Positions 45,719-55,436 of a DNA stretch of 64,000 bases are shown here, piece by piece; position 1 is the first letter of the stretch; every line of letters starts with the position of its first letter. The notes beneath the pieces were generated by a model. It did not search any database, was not told the DNA's origin, and saw only the letters and a program-made list of their open reading frames with translations. This stretch comes from Pseudooceanicola spongiae. GTDB lineage: Bacteria; Pseudomonadota; Alphaproteobacteria; Rhodobacterales; Rhodobacteraceae. The stretch spans positions 2,216,501-2,280,500 of the forward strand of contig NZ_CP045201.1 of assembly GCF_014899185.1 (NCBI RefSeq). The letters are read 5' to 3'. Position numbers and translations under genes: made by a program.

Positions 45719-47086
45719 GTGGCATTTTGGGCCTCCTCCAAGCCGAAAGACGACGAAAAGGTCCTAGGCGATCTAGCGCTCCTTCAGATGGTTGAGCGTA
45801 CCCAGGCGGTGATTCACTTCAAGCCGGACGGCACGGTCATCATGGCGAACGGCAACTTCCTGAAAGCCTTGGGGTACGAGGCCGAGGAAGTGGTGGGCAA
45901 GAACCACTCGATGTTCGTCTATCCGAGCTACGTCAAAACGAATGACTATCGCGAGTTTTGGGAAAAGCTGCGCGCCGGGGAATCCTTTACCAGCCAGTTC
46001 CCGCGCCTGCGCAAGGATGGTCGCAAAATCTGGATTCAGGCCACCTATGCGCCGATCACCGATGAGCAGGGCAATATCGTACGAGTCACCAAGATCGCCA
46101 TGGACGTGACGGTCCGGCGTACAGCCCTGGAAAGCATCACCAAAGGCATGGAGGCGCTGACCGACGGCGATCTCAGCTATCGCGTCGGACCCTGCAGCAT
46201 TCCCGATCTTGCAAACCTCGGCAATGCCTACAACACCTCGGTTGATCATCTCTCGCAGATGATATCGAACCTGCAAGCGGTGGCCGAGACGATCGACGCG
46301 GTCAGCAGCCAGATCGGCTCCACCTCTGACGAGCTGTCGCGTCGGACCGAAACACAGGCCGCGACACTGGAACAGACCGCCGCCGCCATCGAAGAGCTGA
46401 ACTCGAATTCCCGCTCGGCCGTGTCACATGCGCAGGAGGTCGGCGAAGAGGCCAACGCCACGCGCACCTCGGCCGAGGGCAGCCAACACCTGGTGCAGGA
46501 TGTGACCGATGCGATGAAACGTATCGAGGGATCATCCGATGCGATTGCGCGCATTATCTCGGTCATTGACGACATCGCGTTTCAGACAAACTTACTGGCG
46601 CTGAACGCCGGGGTCGAGGCCGCCCGCGCGGGCGAAGCCGGTCTGGGCTTTGCCGTGGTCGCCTCTGAGGTCCGCTCGCTTGCCGGGCGCACAGCGGATT
46701 CGGCGCGCGAGATCAAGGGGCTCATCGAACAGAGCGCGGGTCATGTGAAGACCGGTGTTGATCTGGTGGACCGCACCGGCACTCAGCTGACCGCAATCTT
46801 CGAAGGTGTCGGGCGAATTTCCGAGCGAGTGAAGGAAGTGGCCTATGGTCTGGGCGAGCAGAGTACCACCCTTGGCGAAATCAACTCAGCCATTTCGCAG
46901 CTGGATCAGGTGACGCAGCGAAATGCGGCCATGGTGGTGGATACGGCAGACGCCACGAAAGGTCTGTCCGAAAAGAGTGCGGCACTGCGCCAGAGTATCG
47001 GGGTATTCCGGACCTCCAATTCCGGCGGATCGTCCAGCTGGTCGGACACGGGCAGCGATCGCGGCGGCTACTCTCGGTCAGCGTGA
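45719..47086 (+). CDS. Soluble PAS-HAMP methyl-accepting chemotaxis protein
   Basis: A 455-residue chemoreceptor with no membrane helix: a PAS domain (~20-125, 'VIHFKPDGTVIMANGNFLKALGYEAEEVVG'), a HAMP-like linker (~135-185, 'MEALTDGDLSYRV') and an MCP signalling domain with the hairpin 'IDDIAFQTNLLALNAGVEAARAGEAG'. A PAS sensor suggests internal redox or energy taxis, as in Aer. The start is GTG 45719 with AGGGAAGG 8 nt upstream; an ATG-TGA start-stop lies between. No C-terminal CheR-binding pentapeptide is visible. Confidence 0.93.
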   Translation: MAFWASSKPKDDEKVLGDLALLQMVERTQAVIHFKPDGTVIMANGNFLKALGYEAEEVVGKNHSMFVYPSYVKTNDYREFWEKLRAGESFTSQFPRLRKDGRKIWIQATYAPITDEQGNIVRVTKIAMDVTVRRTALESITKGMEALTDGDLSYRVGPCSIPDLANLGNAYNTSVDHLSQMISNLQAVAETIDAVSSQIGSTSDELSRRTETQAATLEQTAAAIEELNSNSRSAVSHAQEVGEEANATRTSAEGSQHLVQDVTDAMKRIEGSSDAIARIISVIDDIAFQTNLLALNAGVEAARAGEAGLGFAVVASEVRSLAGRTADSAREIKGLIEQSAGHVKTGVDLVDRTGTQLTAIFEGVGRISERVKEVAYGLGEQSTTLGEINSAISQLDQVTQRNAAMVVDTADATKGLSEKSAALRQSIGVFRTSNSGGSSSWSDTGSDRGGYSRSA

Positions 47087-47407
47087 TCGGTTGCGGACTG
47101 AGCCGCAGACTGCGTGCGGCTGGGCCTTGGACCGGTGGGGTTGTGAGAGGGTCACCTTCGAAGCCTGTGCCGGATCCGTGGTACCAGTATTGATGCGCTC
47201 GACAGTCAGGCCTATTCGCGGCTGTCGGATACGGAGCGCCAAGGCGGTTACGGTCAAGATGTCGACAGCGGCGTTAGAGGCTTCGCCAGCGTGTCGCCCT
47301 GCACCATTACGACCCGACATAAAGTGTCTTCCAAAAAAACGCCCGGCACTTGGCACCGGGCGTTTTGGTATTTCGGGCTGCTCAGGATGCGACCTCGTGA
47401 GCGGGCC
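47087..47407. other. 321-bp intergenic region between the chemoreceptor and aspS
   Basis: Convergent region. One frame after the chemoreceptor stop reads tail-like 'YSRLSDTERQGGYGQD', reminiscent of the receptor's Gly/Ser/Tyr-rich end, but there is no start or domain. The aspS terminator occupies 47336-47366. Nothing else was seen. Confidence 0.5.
47336..47366 (-). terminator. Terminator of aspS (bidirectional shape)
   Basis: An 11-bp perfect stem AAAACGCCCGG/CCGGGCGTTTT (47336-47346, 47356-47366) with a 9-nt loop. On the minus strand it is followed by a run of seven Ts, fitting the end of aspS; the plus-strand T-run is four. Confidence 0.9.
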
Positions 47408-49189
47408 TCACTCCTGTGGGATGACGCGCAGGTGCAGCTCCATCAGTTGATCCGAGGTCGGCTCGGACGGCGCGGCCATCATCAGGTCTTCGGCGCGCTG
47501 GTTCATCGGGAACAGGATGACCTCACGGATGTTGCTCTCTTCGGCCAGCAGCATGACGATGCGGTCGATCCCGGCAGCGCAGCCACCGTGCGGCGGGGCG
47601 CCGTACTGGAAGGCGTTGACCATACCGCCGAAGCGTTTCTCGACTTCTTCCTTGCCGTAGCCGGCGATCTCGAAGGCCTTGAACATGATCTCGGGCTTGT
47701 GGTTGCGGATCGCGCCGCTGACCAGCTCATAGCCGTTGCAGGCCAGGTCGTATTGGTAGCCGCGCACGTCGAGCGGATCGCCCATCAGCGCCTCCATCCC
47801 GCCCTGCGGCATGGAGAAGGGGTTGTGCTCAAAGTCCAGCTTGCCTGTCTCCTCGTCACGCTCATAGATCGGGAAGTCGACGATCCATGCGAAGGCGAAA
47901 CGGTCCTTGTCGGTCAGGCCCAGCTCTTCGCCGATCACGTTGCGGGCGCGGCCAGCAACGGATTCGAAGGACTTCGGCTTGCCACCGAGGAAGAAGGCCG
48001 CATCGCCAACGTTCAGGCCGAGCTGCTGACGGATCGCCTCAGTGCGCTCTGGCCCGATGTTTTTCGCAAGGGGGCCAGCGGCTTCCATGCCCTCGCCCTG
48101 ATCACGCCAGAAGATATAGCCCATGCCGGGCAGACCCTCTTTCTGGGCAAACGCGTTCATACGGTCGCAGAACTTGCGCGAGCCGCCGGTCGGCGCGGGG
48201 ATGGCGCGGATTTCGGTGCCGTCCTGCTCCAGCAGCTTGGCGAAGATGGCGAAGCCGGAGCCGGCGAAATGCTCGGACACGACCTGCATCTCGATCGGGT
48301 TGCGCAGGTCTGGCTTGTCGGAGCCGTATTTCAGCGCTGCATCCTTGTAGGAGATCTGCGGCCATTCGAGAGGGGTGTCGACTTTCTTGCCGCCACCGAA
48401 CTCCTCGAAGATGCCGCCGATGACGGGGCTGATCGTGTCGAAGATGTCCTGCTGCGTGACGAAGGACATCTCCATGTCGAGCTGGTAGAAATCGGTCGGC
48501 GAGCGGTCGGCGCGCGGGTCTTCGTCGCGGAAACAGGGCGCGATCTGAAAATACTTGTCAAAGCCCGAGACCATGAGCAGCTGCTTGAACTGCTGGGGGG
48601 CCTGCGGCAGGGCGTAGAACTTGCCCGGGTGCAGACGCGAGGGCACGAGGAAGTCGCGCGCGCCTTCGGGCGACGACGCGGTGATGATCGGCGTCTGGAA
48701 TTCACGGAAGGCCTTATCCCACATGCGCTTGCGCATCGAGGAGACAACATCCGAGCGCAGGATCATGTTCTTCTGCATCTCGTCACGGCGCAGGTCGAGG
48801 TAGCGATAGCGCAGGCGGGTTTCCTCAGGGTATTCCTGATCGCCGAAGACCATCAGAGGCAGCTCTTTCGAGGCGCCGAGGACTTCGATGTCGCGCACGA
48901 AGACTTCGATTTCGCCGGTGGGCAGCTTGGCGTTGACCAACTCAGGGCTGCGCGCCTTCACTTCGCCGTCGATGCGGATACACCATTCCGAGCGGACCTT
49001 TTCGACAGCGGCAAAGGCCGGGCTGTCGGGGTCGCAGAGCACTTGCGTGATGCCGTAGTGGTCGCGCAGGTCGATGAACAGGATGCCGCCGTGATCTCGG
49101 ACCCGATGCACCCAGCCGGAGAGGCGGACAGTGTCGCCGACGTGGTCTTTTGTCAGACCGGCGCAGGTATGGCTGCGGTATGCATGCAT
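47408..49189 (-). CDS. aspS: Aspartyl-tRNA synthetase
   Basis: A 593-residue bacterial-type class II synthetase. The OB-fold anticodon domain is at ~1-105 ('[23 protein letters not shown]'), followed by the class II core with motif 2 '[10 protein letters not shown]' and motif 3 'GIDRIVMLL', and an inserted GAD domain in between (~290-410). Whether it also charges tRNA-Asn cannot be judged without gatCAB and asnS data. It is divergent from cfa and ends at a strong terminator. Confidence 0.96.
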   Translation of the reverse strand: MHAYRSHTCAGLTKDHVGDTVRLSGWVHRVRDHGGILFIDLRDHYGITQVLCDPDSPAFAAVEKVRSEWCIRIDGEVKARSPELVNAKLPTGEIEVFVRDIEVLGASKELPLMVFGDQEYPEETRLRYRYLDLRRDEMQKNMILRSDVVSSMRKRMWDKAFREFQTPIITASSPEGARDFLVPSRLHPGKFYALPQAPQQFKQLLMVSGFDKYFQIAPCFRDEDPRADRSPTDFYQLDMEMSFVTQQDIFDTISPVIGGIFEEFGGGKKVDTPLEWPQISYKDAALKYGSDKPDLRNPIEMQVVSEHFAGSGFAIFAKLLEQDGTEIRAIPAPTGGSRKFCDRMNAFAQKEGLPGMGYIFWRDQGEGMEAAGPLAKNIGPERTEAIRQQLGLNVGDAAFFLGGKPKSFESVAGRARNVIGEELGLTDKDRFAFAWIVDFPIYERDEETGKLDFEHNPFSMPQGGMEALMGDPLDVRGYQYDLACNGYELVSGAIRNHKPEIMFKAFEIAGYGKEEVEKRFGGMVNAFQYGAPPHGGCAAGIDRIVMLLAEESNIREVILFPMNQRAEDLMMAAPSEPTSDQLMELHLRVIPQE

Positions 49190-49622
49190 GTTCTCAATCG
49201 TCCTTCGGGTTTTTCGGGCTGTGCAGCCACGGCCTGCGGTTCAGGCCGGGCGCGGATAAGGGCCTGCGCCGGATCACATGGAAGGGCTGTAAAAGTCAAG
49301 GGAGGCAGCGGTTCCGGGCCTGTTTTACGTGGCTTCACCGCCTGCGCCCCTGCCGGGCCCGCCGCAGTGAAGAACGGCGCAAAAACCGGCAGGTGACCGG
49401 TGCGGGGGCGCGGGAGTAGACGTTTCCAAGGCCTTTTCGCGTAAAAATGATGCCAAGGGATACCTTTGGATGCTTTTCAACACATCCATGCAATTTACAT
49501 CTAATGCTAAGCTCTGCACTCTGATGGCAGAGCGAAGGTTTCGGGGTGAGCGGTCCCCGGCTGAGATGTCGCTACCGCTTCCCCCGACCCTGGCAGATCT
49601 GCCCAGCGTTGGGAGGCACGAC
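49190..49622. other. 433-bp divergent intergenic region between aspS and cfa
   Basis: It must hold promoters for aspS (minus) and cfa (plus). A 7-bp inverted repeat GCTCTGC/GCAGAGC (49511-49517, 49527-49533) lies ~90 bp upstream of the cfa start and would form a leader hairpin. GC content drops around 49440-49510, which is the likeliest cfa promoter. I found no convincing ORF; the in-frame extension of cfa back to 49470 lacks family similarity. Confidence 0.55.
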
Positions 49623-50858
49623 ATGTGGCAAAATTTATTGAACACCTTTCTGGAAAAGGCGATCCGGAAAGGTCGCCTGACGGTGACCTATGCGGACGGC
49701 AGCCAGCGCAGCTTTGGTGGCGCGCCCGGCGGGCCGGTGGTGGCGATCCATATCTCGGACCCCGCCCTGCCCCGCAAGATCGTGATGGATCTGGAGCTGG
49801 CGGTTTGCGAGGCCTATATGGACGCGCGGCTGACGATCGAGGGCGATGACCTCTATGGGCTGATGACGCTGGGGCTGATCAACCTGCCGAAAGCTGGCCC
49901 CGCCTGGTGGCAAAAGCCGGTGGATGCGCTGCACTACGCGATGCGCCGCGTCGCGCAGTTCAACCCGGTGGGCAAGGCGCAGGCCAATGTGGCGCATCAT
50001 TATGACCTGTCGTCAAAGCTCTACGATCTGTTTCTGGATGCGGACAGGCAGTACTCCTGCGCCTATTTCAGCGACCCAAAGATGTCGCTGGAAGAGGCGC
50101 AGGCCGCCAAGAAGGCGCATATCGCGGGCAAACTGCTGATCGAGCCAGGGATGAGCGTGCTGGACATCGGCTGTGGCTGGGGCGGCATGGCGCTGACGCT
50201 GGCGCGCGATTACGGGGCGAAGGTGGTCGGGGTGACGCTGTCGCGTGAGCAGCATGCCATTGCGGTGCAGCGCGCCCGCGACGCGGGGCTGGAGGGGCAG
50301 GTCGAGTTTCGGCTGCAGGATTACCGCCATGTCACCGAGACCTTCGACCGGGTGGTTTCGGTCGGCATGTTCGAGCATGTCGGCACGCCGCACTACCGGG
50401 AATACTTCCGCCATGTGCGCCAGTTCCTGAAGGAGGACGGGGTCGCGCTGATCCATACCATCGGGCGCACAACTCCGCCGGGGGCGACGAACCAGTTCAT
50501 CACCAAGTACATTTTTCCCGGTGGCTATGTGCCTGCGATGTCCGAGACGATGGCGGCGGTGGAAAAGGAAGCTCTGGTGGCGACGGATGTCGAGGTCTGG
50601 CGGCTGCATTACGCCGAGACGCTGAAGCACTGGTACGACCGGTTCATGGAGAACGCCGATGTTGCGGAGCAGATCTATGACGCGCGCTTCGTGCGGATGT
50701 GGCGGCTGTATCTGATCGCGAGCGAGCTGACCTTCCGGCTGAACAATCAGGTCGTGTTCCAGTTTCAGCTGACCCGTGATCAGGAGGCGGTGCCGCTGAC
50801 GCGCGACTATCTCTATCCCGGCGAGATGGTGCAGGCCCATGCCACTGCGGCGCAGTAG
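49623..50858 (+). CDS. cfa: Cyclopropane-fatty-acyl-phospholipid synthase
   Basis: A 411-residue SAM-dependent enzyme that cyclopropanates unsaturated phospholipid acyl chains. An N-terminal lipid-binding domain (~1-125) is followed by the methyltransferase: 'NVAHHYDLSSKLYDLFLD', the SAM loop 'VLDIGCGWGGMALTLA' (~178-193), 'GMFEHVGTPHYREYF' and 'FIFPGGYVP'-type 'KYIFPGGYVPAMSE'. The start at 49623 has GGGAGG upstream and fits the usual length. Cyclopropanation typically rises with stress or stationary phase. Confidence 0.93.
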   Translation: MWQNLLNTFLEKAIRKGRLTVTYADGSQRSFGGAPGGPVVAIHISDPALPRKIVMDLELAVCEAYMDARLTIEGDDLYGLMTLGLINLPKAGPAWWQKPVDALHYAMRRVAQFNPVGKAQANVAHHYDLSSKLYDLFLDADRQYSCAYFSDPKMSLEEAQAAKKAHIAGKLLIEPGMSVLDIGCGWGGMALTLARDYGAKVVGVTLSREQHAIAVQRARDAGLEGQVEFRLQDYRHVTETFDRVVSVGMFEHVGTPHYREYFRHVRQFLKEDGVALIHTIGRTTPPGATNQFITKYIFPGGYVPAMSETMAAVEKEALVATDVEVWRLHYAETLKHWYDRFMENADVAEQIYDARFVRMWRLYLIASELTFRLNNQVVFQFQLTRDQEAVPLTRDYLYPGEMVQAHATAAQ

Positions 50859-51171
50859 CGTCTGAAGAGAAGGGGCGCTGCCCCTTCTGCCCCGCCTGCG
50901 GCGTGTCATTCATCCCCGGAATATTGCAGCAAGAAGAAGGCGGATGGCGGGGCGTGCGCCTTTTTGGCGATGTGCGCGCCTGCCCTGCGGTTCCCCTGTG
51001 GCATATGGCAGGGGGAGGGTGCATATATGGCGCGGCCAGACGGGCGGTGCGGCGGCGTTGGTGTGTCGTCGCCTTGGGGGTTGAACCCCGGCTTGTCATG
51101 GCTATAACGCACGACAATTTGCTTGGGGTGACATCACCCCATGCGCGTCGCTTCGCCGAGGGGTCCCTGCC
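50859..51171. other. 313-bp intergenic region between cfa and carB
   Basis: The first 80 bp hold a REP-like element (50870-50940). The rest should contain the carB promoter and leader; AT-richer sequence around 51095-51125 ('GGCTATAACGCACGACAATT') is the best candidate. No gene seen. Confidence 0.5.
50870..50940. repeat. REP-like intergenic element, copy 2
   Basis: AGGGGCGCTGCCCCT hairpin, then GCCTGCGGC, then CCCCGGAATATTGCAGCAAGAAGAAG. The module order matches copies at 1907-1956 and 55317-55433 (inverted). It follows the cfa stop and probably ends that transcript. Confidence 0.5.
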
Positions 51172-54100
51172 ATGCCGAAAAGAACCGATATCAAATCCAT
51201 CATGATCATCGGAGCTGGCCCCATCATCATCGGCCAGGCCTGCGAGTTCGATTATTCCGGCGCTCAGGCCTGCAAGGCTTTGCGCGAAGAGGGCTACCGG
51301 GTCATTCTGGTGAACTCGAACCCGGCGACGATCATGACCGACCCCGGGCTGGCGGATGCCACCTATATCGAGCCGATCACCCCCGAAGTCGTCGCCAAGA
51401 TCATCGAGAAGGAGCGCCCCGATGCGCTGCTGCCGACGATGGGCGGGCAGACCGGGCTGAACACCTCGCTGGCGCTGGACGACATGGGCGTGCTGGAGAA
51501 ATTCGGCGTCGAGCTGATCGGCGCCAACCGCCAGGCCATTGAAATGGCAGAAGATCGCAAGCTGTTCCGCGAGGCGATGGACCGCATCGGGTTGGAAAAC
51601 CCCAAGGCGACGATCGTGACCGCGCCGAAACTGCCGAACGGCAAGCGCGACATTGCGGCCGGTCTGCGCGATGCCATCGACGCGCTGGAAGATATAGGCC
51701 TGCCCGCGATCATCCGCCCCGCCTTCACCCTTGGCGGCACCGGCGGCGGCGTCGCCTATAACCGTGACGATTACGAATTCTACTGCCGCTCGGGCATGGA
51801 AGCCTCGCCCATGGGTCAGATCCTGGTGGACGAGAGCCTGCTGGGCTGGAAAGAATTCGAGATGGAGGTCGTGCGCGACAAGGCCGACAATGCGATCATC
51901 GTCTGCGCCATCGAGAACGTCGATCCGATGGGCGTGCATACCGGCGATTCGATCACCGTTGCCCCGGCCCTGACGCTGACCGACAAGGAATATCAGGCGA
52001 TGCGCGCCGCCAGCATTGCCGTGCTGCGCGAGATCGGAGTCGAAACCGGCGGGTCGAACGTGCAATGGGCGGTGAACCCTGCCGATGGCCGCATGGTGGT
52101 GATCGAGATGAACCCGCGGGTCAGCCGGTCGTCGGCGCTGGCGTCCAAGGCGACGGGCTTCCCGATTGCCAAGATCGCGGCCAAGCTCGCGGTCGGCTAT
52201 ACGCTGGACGAGCTGGACAACGACATCACCAAGGTGACCCCGGCGAGCTTTGAGCCGACCATCGACTATGTCGTCACCAAGATCCCGCGCTTTGCCTTCG
52301 AGAAATTCCCCGGCTCCAAGCCCTATCTGACAACGGCGATGAAATCGGTGGGCGAGGTCATGGCGATTGGCCGGACCTTCCACGAATCGCTGCAAAAGGC
52401 GCTGACCAGCATGGAGACCGGCCTGACCGGTCTGGACGAGATCGAGATCGAGGGCGCGCCCGATGCCGCCGCCGTAACCAAGGCGCTGACCGAGCAGACC
52501 CCTGACCGGATCCGCGTCATTGCCCAGGCGATGCGCCACGGCATGTCCGACATCGATATCCACGCCGCCACCGCCTTTGATCCCTGGTTCCTGGCCCGCA
52601 TCCGCGAGATCGTTCAGGTCGAGGCCGAGATCCGCGTCAACGGCCTGCCGGTGACCGAGGACGGCTTGCGCCGCGTCAAGATGATGGGCTTTTCCGACGC
52701 CCGTCTTGCGACGCTTTCGGCGCGCGACGAAGGTCAGGTGCGCCGGGCGCGTCTGAACCTGGGCGTCACGGCCGTGTTCAAGCGGATCGACACCTGTGCC
52801 GCCGAATTCGAGGCGCAGACCCCCTATATGTATTCCACCTACGAGGCCCCGATGATGGGCGAAGTGGAATGCGAGGCGCGTCCTTCCGACAAGAAAAAGG
52901 TCGTCATCCTCGGCGGTGGTCCGAACCGGATCGGCCAGGGGATCGAGTTCGATTACTGCTGCTGTCACGCCTGCTATGCGCTGACCGAGGCGGGCTACGA
53001 GACGATCATGATCAACTGCAACCCTGAGACGGTGTCGACCGACTATGACACCTCGGACCGGTTGTACTTTGAGCCGCTGACCTTCGAGCACGTCATGGAG
53101 ATCCTGCGGATCGAGCAGGAACGCGGCACGCTGCACGGCGTCATCGTCCAGTTCGGCGGCCAGACACCGCTGAAACTGGCAAACGACCTGCAGGAGGCCG
53201 GGATCCCGATCCTCGGCACCACGCCGGACGCCATCGACCTGGCCGAGGACCGTGAGCGGTTCCAGGATCTGGTCAACCGTCTGGGGCTGAAGCAGCCGAA
53301 CAACGGGCTTGCCCGCTCTGACGAGGAAGCCTTTGCAATCGCGGCCAAGATCGGCTTTCCGCTGGTCATCCGCCCGTCCTATGTTCTGGGCGGCCGGGCG
53401 ATGGAAATCGTGCGCGAGATGGAAGGCCTCAAGCGCTATATCCGTGACGCGGTTGTCGTCTCGGGCGACAGCCCGGTGCTGCTGGACAGCTACCTGTCCG
53501 GCGCGGTCGAGGTCGATGTCGATGCGCTGTGTGACGGCACGGATGTGCATGTCGCGGGCATCATGGAGCATATCGAGGAGGCCGGCGTGCACTCGGGCGA
53601 CAGCGCCTGCTCGCTGCCACCGCACTCGCTGAGCCAGTCGATCATCGACCAGCTGAAAGAGCAGAGCCGCGCGCTGGCGCTGGAGCTGGGCGTTGTCGGC
53701 CTGATGAACGTGCAGTTCGCGGTCAAGGCGAATGAAGAGGGCGTGCAGGAGATCTTCCTGATCGAGGTCAACCCGCGCGCCAGCCGCACGGTGCCCTTCG
53801 TCGCCAAAGCGGTGAAATCGCCGATCGCCAGCATCGCCGCCCGCGTCATGGCCGGTGAAAAGCTGAACACGTTTGATCTGATCGACCCGCAGATCAAGGG
53901 CTTCGCGGTGAAAGAGGCCGTGCTGCCCTTCGCCCGCTTCCCCGGTGTCGACACGCTGCTGGGGCCGGAAATGCGCTCCACCGGCGAAGTCATGGGCTAT
54001 GACCAGACCTCCTTCGCACGCGCGTTCCTGAAGGCGCAGCTGGGGGCGGGCACCGATCTGCCGACCTCAGGCAAGGTTTTCCTGTCGATCCGCGACGCCG

Positions 54101-54459
54101 ACAAGACCCCGGCCATGCTGGACGCCGCGCGCATCCTGCTGGACCTCGGCTTTGCCATCGTCGCGACCCGTGGCACCACCACCTGGCTGAACGACGCCGG
54201 GCTGGAGTGCACGCTGGTCAACAAGGTCTATGAGGGTCGGCCGAATATCGTCGATCAGCTGAAGGATGGTGAGATCGCGCTTGTGCTGAACACCACCGAG
54301 GGCGCACAATCGGTGAATGACAGCCGGGAAATCCGCTCGGTCGCTCTGTATGACAAGATCCCCTACTTCACCACGGCTGCGGGGGCCTGGGCCGCTGCAC
54401 AGGCGATGAAGTCCCGCACCGAGGGTGAAATCACCGTCACGTCGCTTCAGGACAGCTGA
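51172..54459 (+). CDS. carB: Carbamoyl-phosphate synthase large subunit
   Basis: A 1095-residue synthetase making carbamoyl phosphate for pyrimidine and arginine synthesis. Two homologous ATP-grasp halves are evident: the first opens '[27 protein letters not shown]', the second '[28 protein letters not shown]'. Each has its 'GGQT' and 'EMNPR/EVNPR' metal sites, and a C-terminal allosteric MGS-like domain (~950-1095) ends the protein. It is slightly longer than E. coli CarB (1073). carA is not in the window. A 29-codon lipoprotein gene follows by 24 bp. Confidence 0.98.
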   Translation: MPKRTDIKSIMIIGAGPIIIGQACEFDYSGAQACKALREEGYRVILVNSNPATIMTDPGLADATYIEPITPEVVAKIIEKERPDALLPTMGGQTGLNTSLALDDMGVLEKFGVELIGANRQAIEMAEDRKLFREAMDRIGLENPKATIVTAPKLPNGKRDIAAGLRDAIDALEDIGLPAIIRPAFTLGGTGGGVAYNRDDYEFYCRSGMEASPMGQILVDESLLGWKEFEMEVVRDKADNAIIVCAIENVDPMGVHTGDSITVAPALTLTDKEYQAMRAASIAVLREIGVETGGSNVQWAVNPADGRMVVIEMNPRVSRSSALASKATGFPIAKIAAKLAVGYTLDELDNDITKVTPASFEPTIDYVVTKIPRFAFEKFPGSKPYLTTAMKSVGEVMAIGRTFHESLQKALTSMETGLTGLDEIEIEGAPDAAAVTKALTEQTPDRIRVIAQAMRHGMSDIDIHAATAFDPWFLARIREIVQVEAEIRVNGLPVTEDGLRRVKMMGFSDARLATLSARDEGQVRRARLNLGVTAVFKRIDTCAAEFEAQTPYMYSTYEAPMMGEVECEARPSDKKKVVILGGGPNRIGQGIEFDYCCCHACYALTEAGYETIMINCNPETVSTDYDTSDRLYFEPLTFEHVMEILRIEQERGTLHGVIVQFGGQTPLKLANDLQEAGIPILGTTPDAIDLAEDRERFQDLVNRLGLKQPNNGLARSDEEAFAIAAKIGFPLVIRPSYVLGGRAMEIVREMEGLKRYIRDAVVVSGDSPVLLDSYLSGAVEVDVDALCDGTDVHVAGIMEHIEEAGVHSGDSACSLPPHSLSQSIIDQLKEQSRALALELGVVGLMNVQFAVKANEEGVQEIFLIEVNPRASRTVPFVAKAVKSPIASIAARVMAGEKLNTFDLIDPQIKGFAVKEAVLPFARFPGVDTLLGPEMRSTGEVMGYDQTSFARAFLKAQLGAGTDLPTSGKVFLSIRDADKTPAMLDAARILLDLGFAIVATRGTTTWLNDAGLECTLVNKVYEGRPNIVDQLKDGEIALVLNTTEGAQSVNDSREIRSVALYDKIPYFTTAAGAWAAAQAMKSRTEGEITVTSLQDS

Positions 54460-54483
54460 GGCGCCCTCTCAAAGGAGACCGGG

Positions 54484-54573
54484 ATGTCGAGACTGAATGC
54501 ACTGCGTCTTGCGGCACTGACCGCACTGATGATTCTGGCAGGCTGCAACGTGCCACTGGTGCCGCTGATATAA
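54484..54573 (+). CDS. 29-residue lipoprotein
   Basis: A tiny ORF of 29 codons with a complete lipoprotein signal: MSRLNALRLAALTALMILAGC, where LAGC is a lipobox with lipid-accepting C21, leaving a mature peptide of nine residues (CNVPLVPLI). AAGGAGA lies 7 nt before the ATG. It begins 24 bp after carB, so it may be co-transcribed. A 7-bp hairpin GGGCCGG/CCGGCCC (54587-54611) follows. Similar minimal lipoproteins (for example entericidins) exist, but no function can be assigned. Confidence 0.7.
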   Translation: MSRLNALRLAALTALMILAGCNVPLVPLI

Positions 54574-54716
54574 GACACGACAGATCGGGCCGGAGCCTTG
54601 TGCACCGGCCCGCAACTTTACTGAGGCCAGGCTCCAGAGCCGTCCCTGCCGATAAAGCACAGAGATCCGACGCTCTGCCGCTTGCCCGGCGCTGATCGAG
54701 GCAGTATCCCGACCGG

Positions 54717-55307
54717 ATGGCGAAACTCTACTTTCATTACTCGACGATGAACGCTGGCAAATCGACGGTTTTGCTGCAGGCATCCCACAATTACCGCGAG
54801 CGCGGGATGCAGACCTATCTGCTGACAGCCCAGTTCGACAACCGCGCCGGAGAAGGCCGTATCGCGAGCCGCATCGGCATTGGCGAGGCGGCTGACACCT
54901 TCTCAGATAGCGATGACCTGTTCGAGAAACTCGCCGCCCGACGCGACGCGGGCGACTACGCCTGTGCCTTTATCGACGAGGCACAGTTCCTGACAAAAGC
55001 ACAGGTCTGGCAGCTGGCGCGCGCGGTCGATGATCTGAACGTGCCCGTGATGTGCTACGGCCTGCGCGTCGATTTCCAGGGCGAGCTTTTTGCCGGCTCC
55101 GCAGCACTTCTGGCGCTTGCAGACGAAATGCGCGAGGTCCGCACGATCTGCCACTGCGGGCGCAAAGCCACGATGGTCGTCCGCCGCGGCGCCGACGGAT
55201 TGGCTACCCACGAAGGTGCCCAAGTGATGATTGGCGGCAACGAAACCTATGTCTCGCTGTGCCGTCGTCACTGGCGCGCAGAAATGGGTGATCCGTCGGC
55301 CCATTGA
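54717..55307 (+). CDS. tdk: Thymidine kinase (type II)
   Basis: A 196-residue enzyme phosphorylating thymidine to dTMP. Walker A 'STMNAGKST' (9-17), Walker B 'FIDEAQFL' (~88-95) and the lasso region 'GGNETYVSLCRRHW' are conserved; 'CHCGRKA' supplies zinc-binding cysteines. It adds salvage to the ThyX de novo route. The ATG has no strong Shine-Dalgarno sequence; an alternative start was not found. Confidence 0.95.
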   Translation: MAKLYFHYSTMNAGKSTVLLQASHNYRERGMQTYLLTAQFDNRAGEGRIASRIGIGEAADTFSDSDDLFEKLAARRDAGDYACAFIDEAQFLTKAQVWQLARAVDDLNVPVMCYGLRVDFQGELFAGSAALLALADEMREVRTICHCGRKATMVVRRGADGLATHEGAQVMIGGNETYVSLCRRHWRAEMGDPSAH

Positions 55308-55316
55308 AAGGCGTTT

Positions 55317-55433
55317 GCCTCCGGCGGAAGTATTTGGGGCAAGATGACAGGGCAAGCGCGCTCTTCATCATCTTGCCTGAAATACTTCGGGGGGCGCCGC
55401 AAGGCGCGGGGGCAGCGCCCCCTGCCCCACTGG
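55317..55433. repeat. REP-like element, copy 3, long inverted repeat
   Basis: GGAAGTATTTGGGGCAAGATGA (from 55326) is the near-complement of TCATCTTGCCTGAAATACTTC (to 55388), giving a long imperfect hairpin; it is followed by GGGGGCGCC...GGCGCGGGGGCAGCGCCCCC, the same hairpin module as copies 1 and 2 but inverted. It sits between convergent tdk and the dehydrogenase gene and probably terminates both. Confidence 0.7.
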
Positions 55434-55436
55434 CCA

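Noticed and set aside
47291-49396. 701-codon open frame antisense to aspS
   Set aside because: It runs through the aspS terminator and the whole aspS gene, with no family signature; aspS is certain.
50644-53625. 993-codon open frame antisense to carB and across the cfa end
   Set aside because: A low-complexity shadow rich in Arg, Gly and Asp, with no domain, spanning an intergenic region and two real genes on the plus strand.
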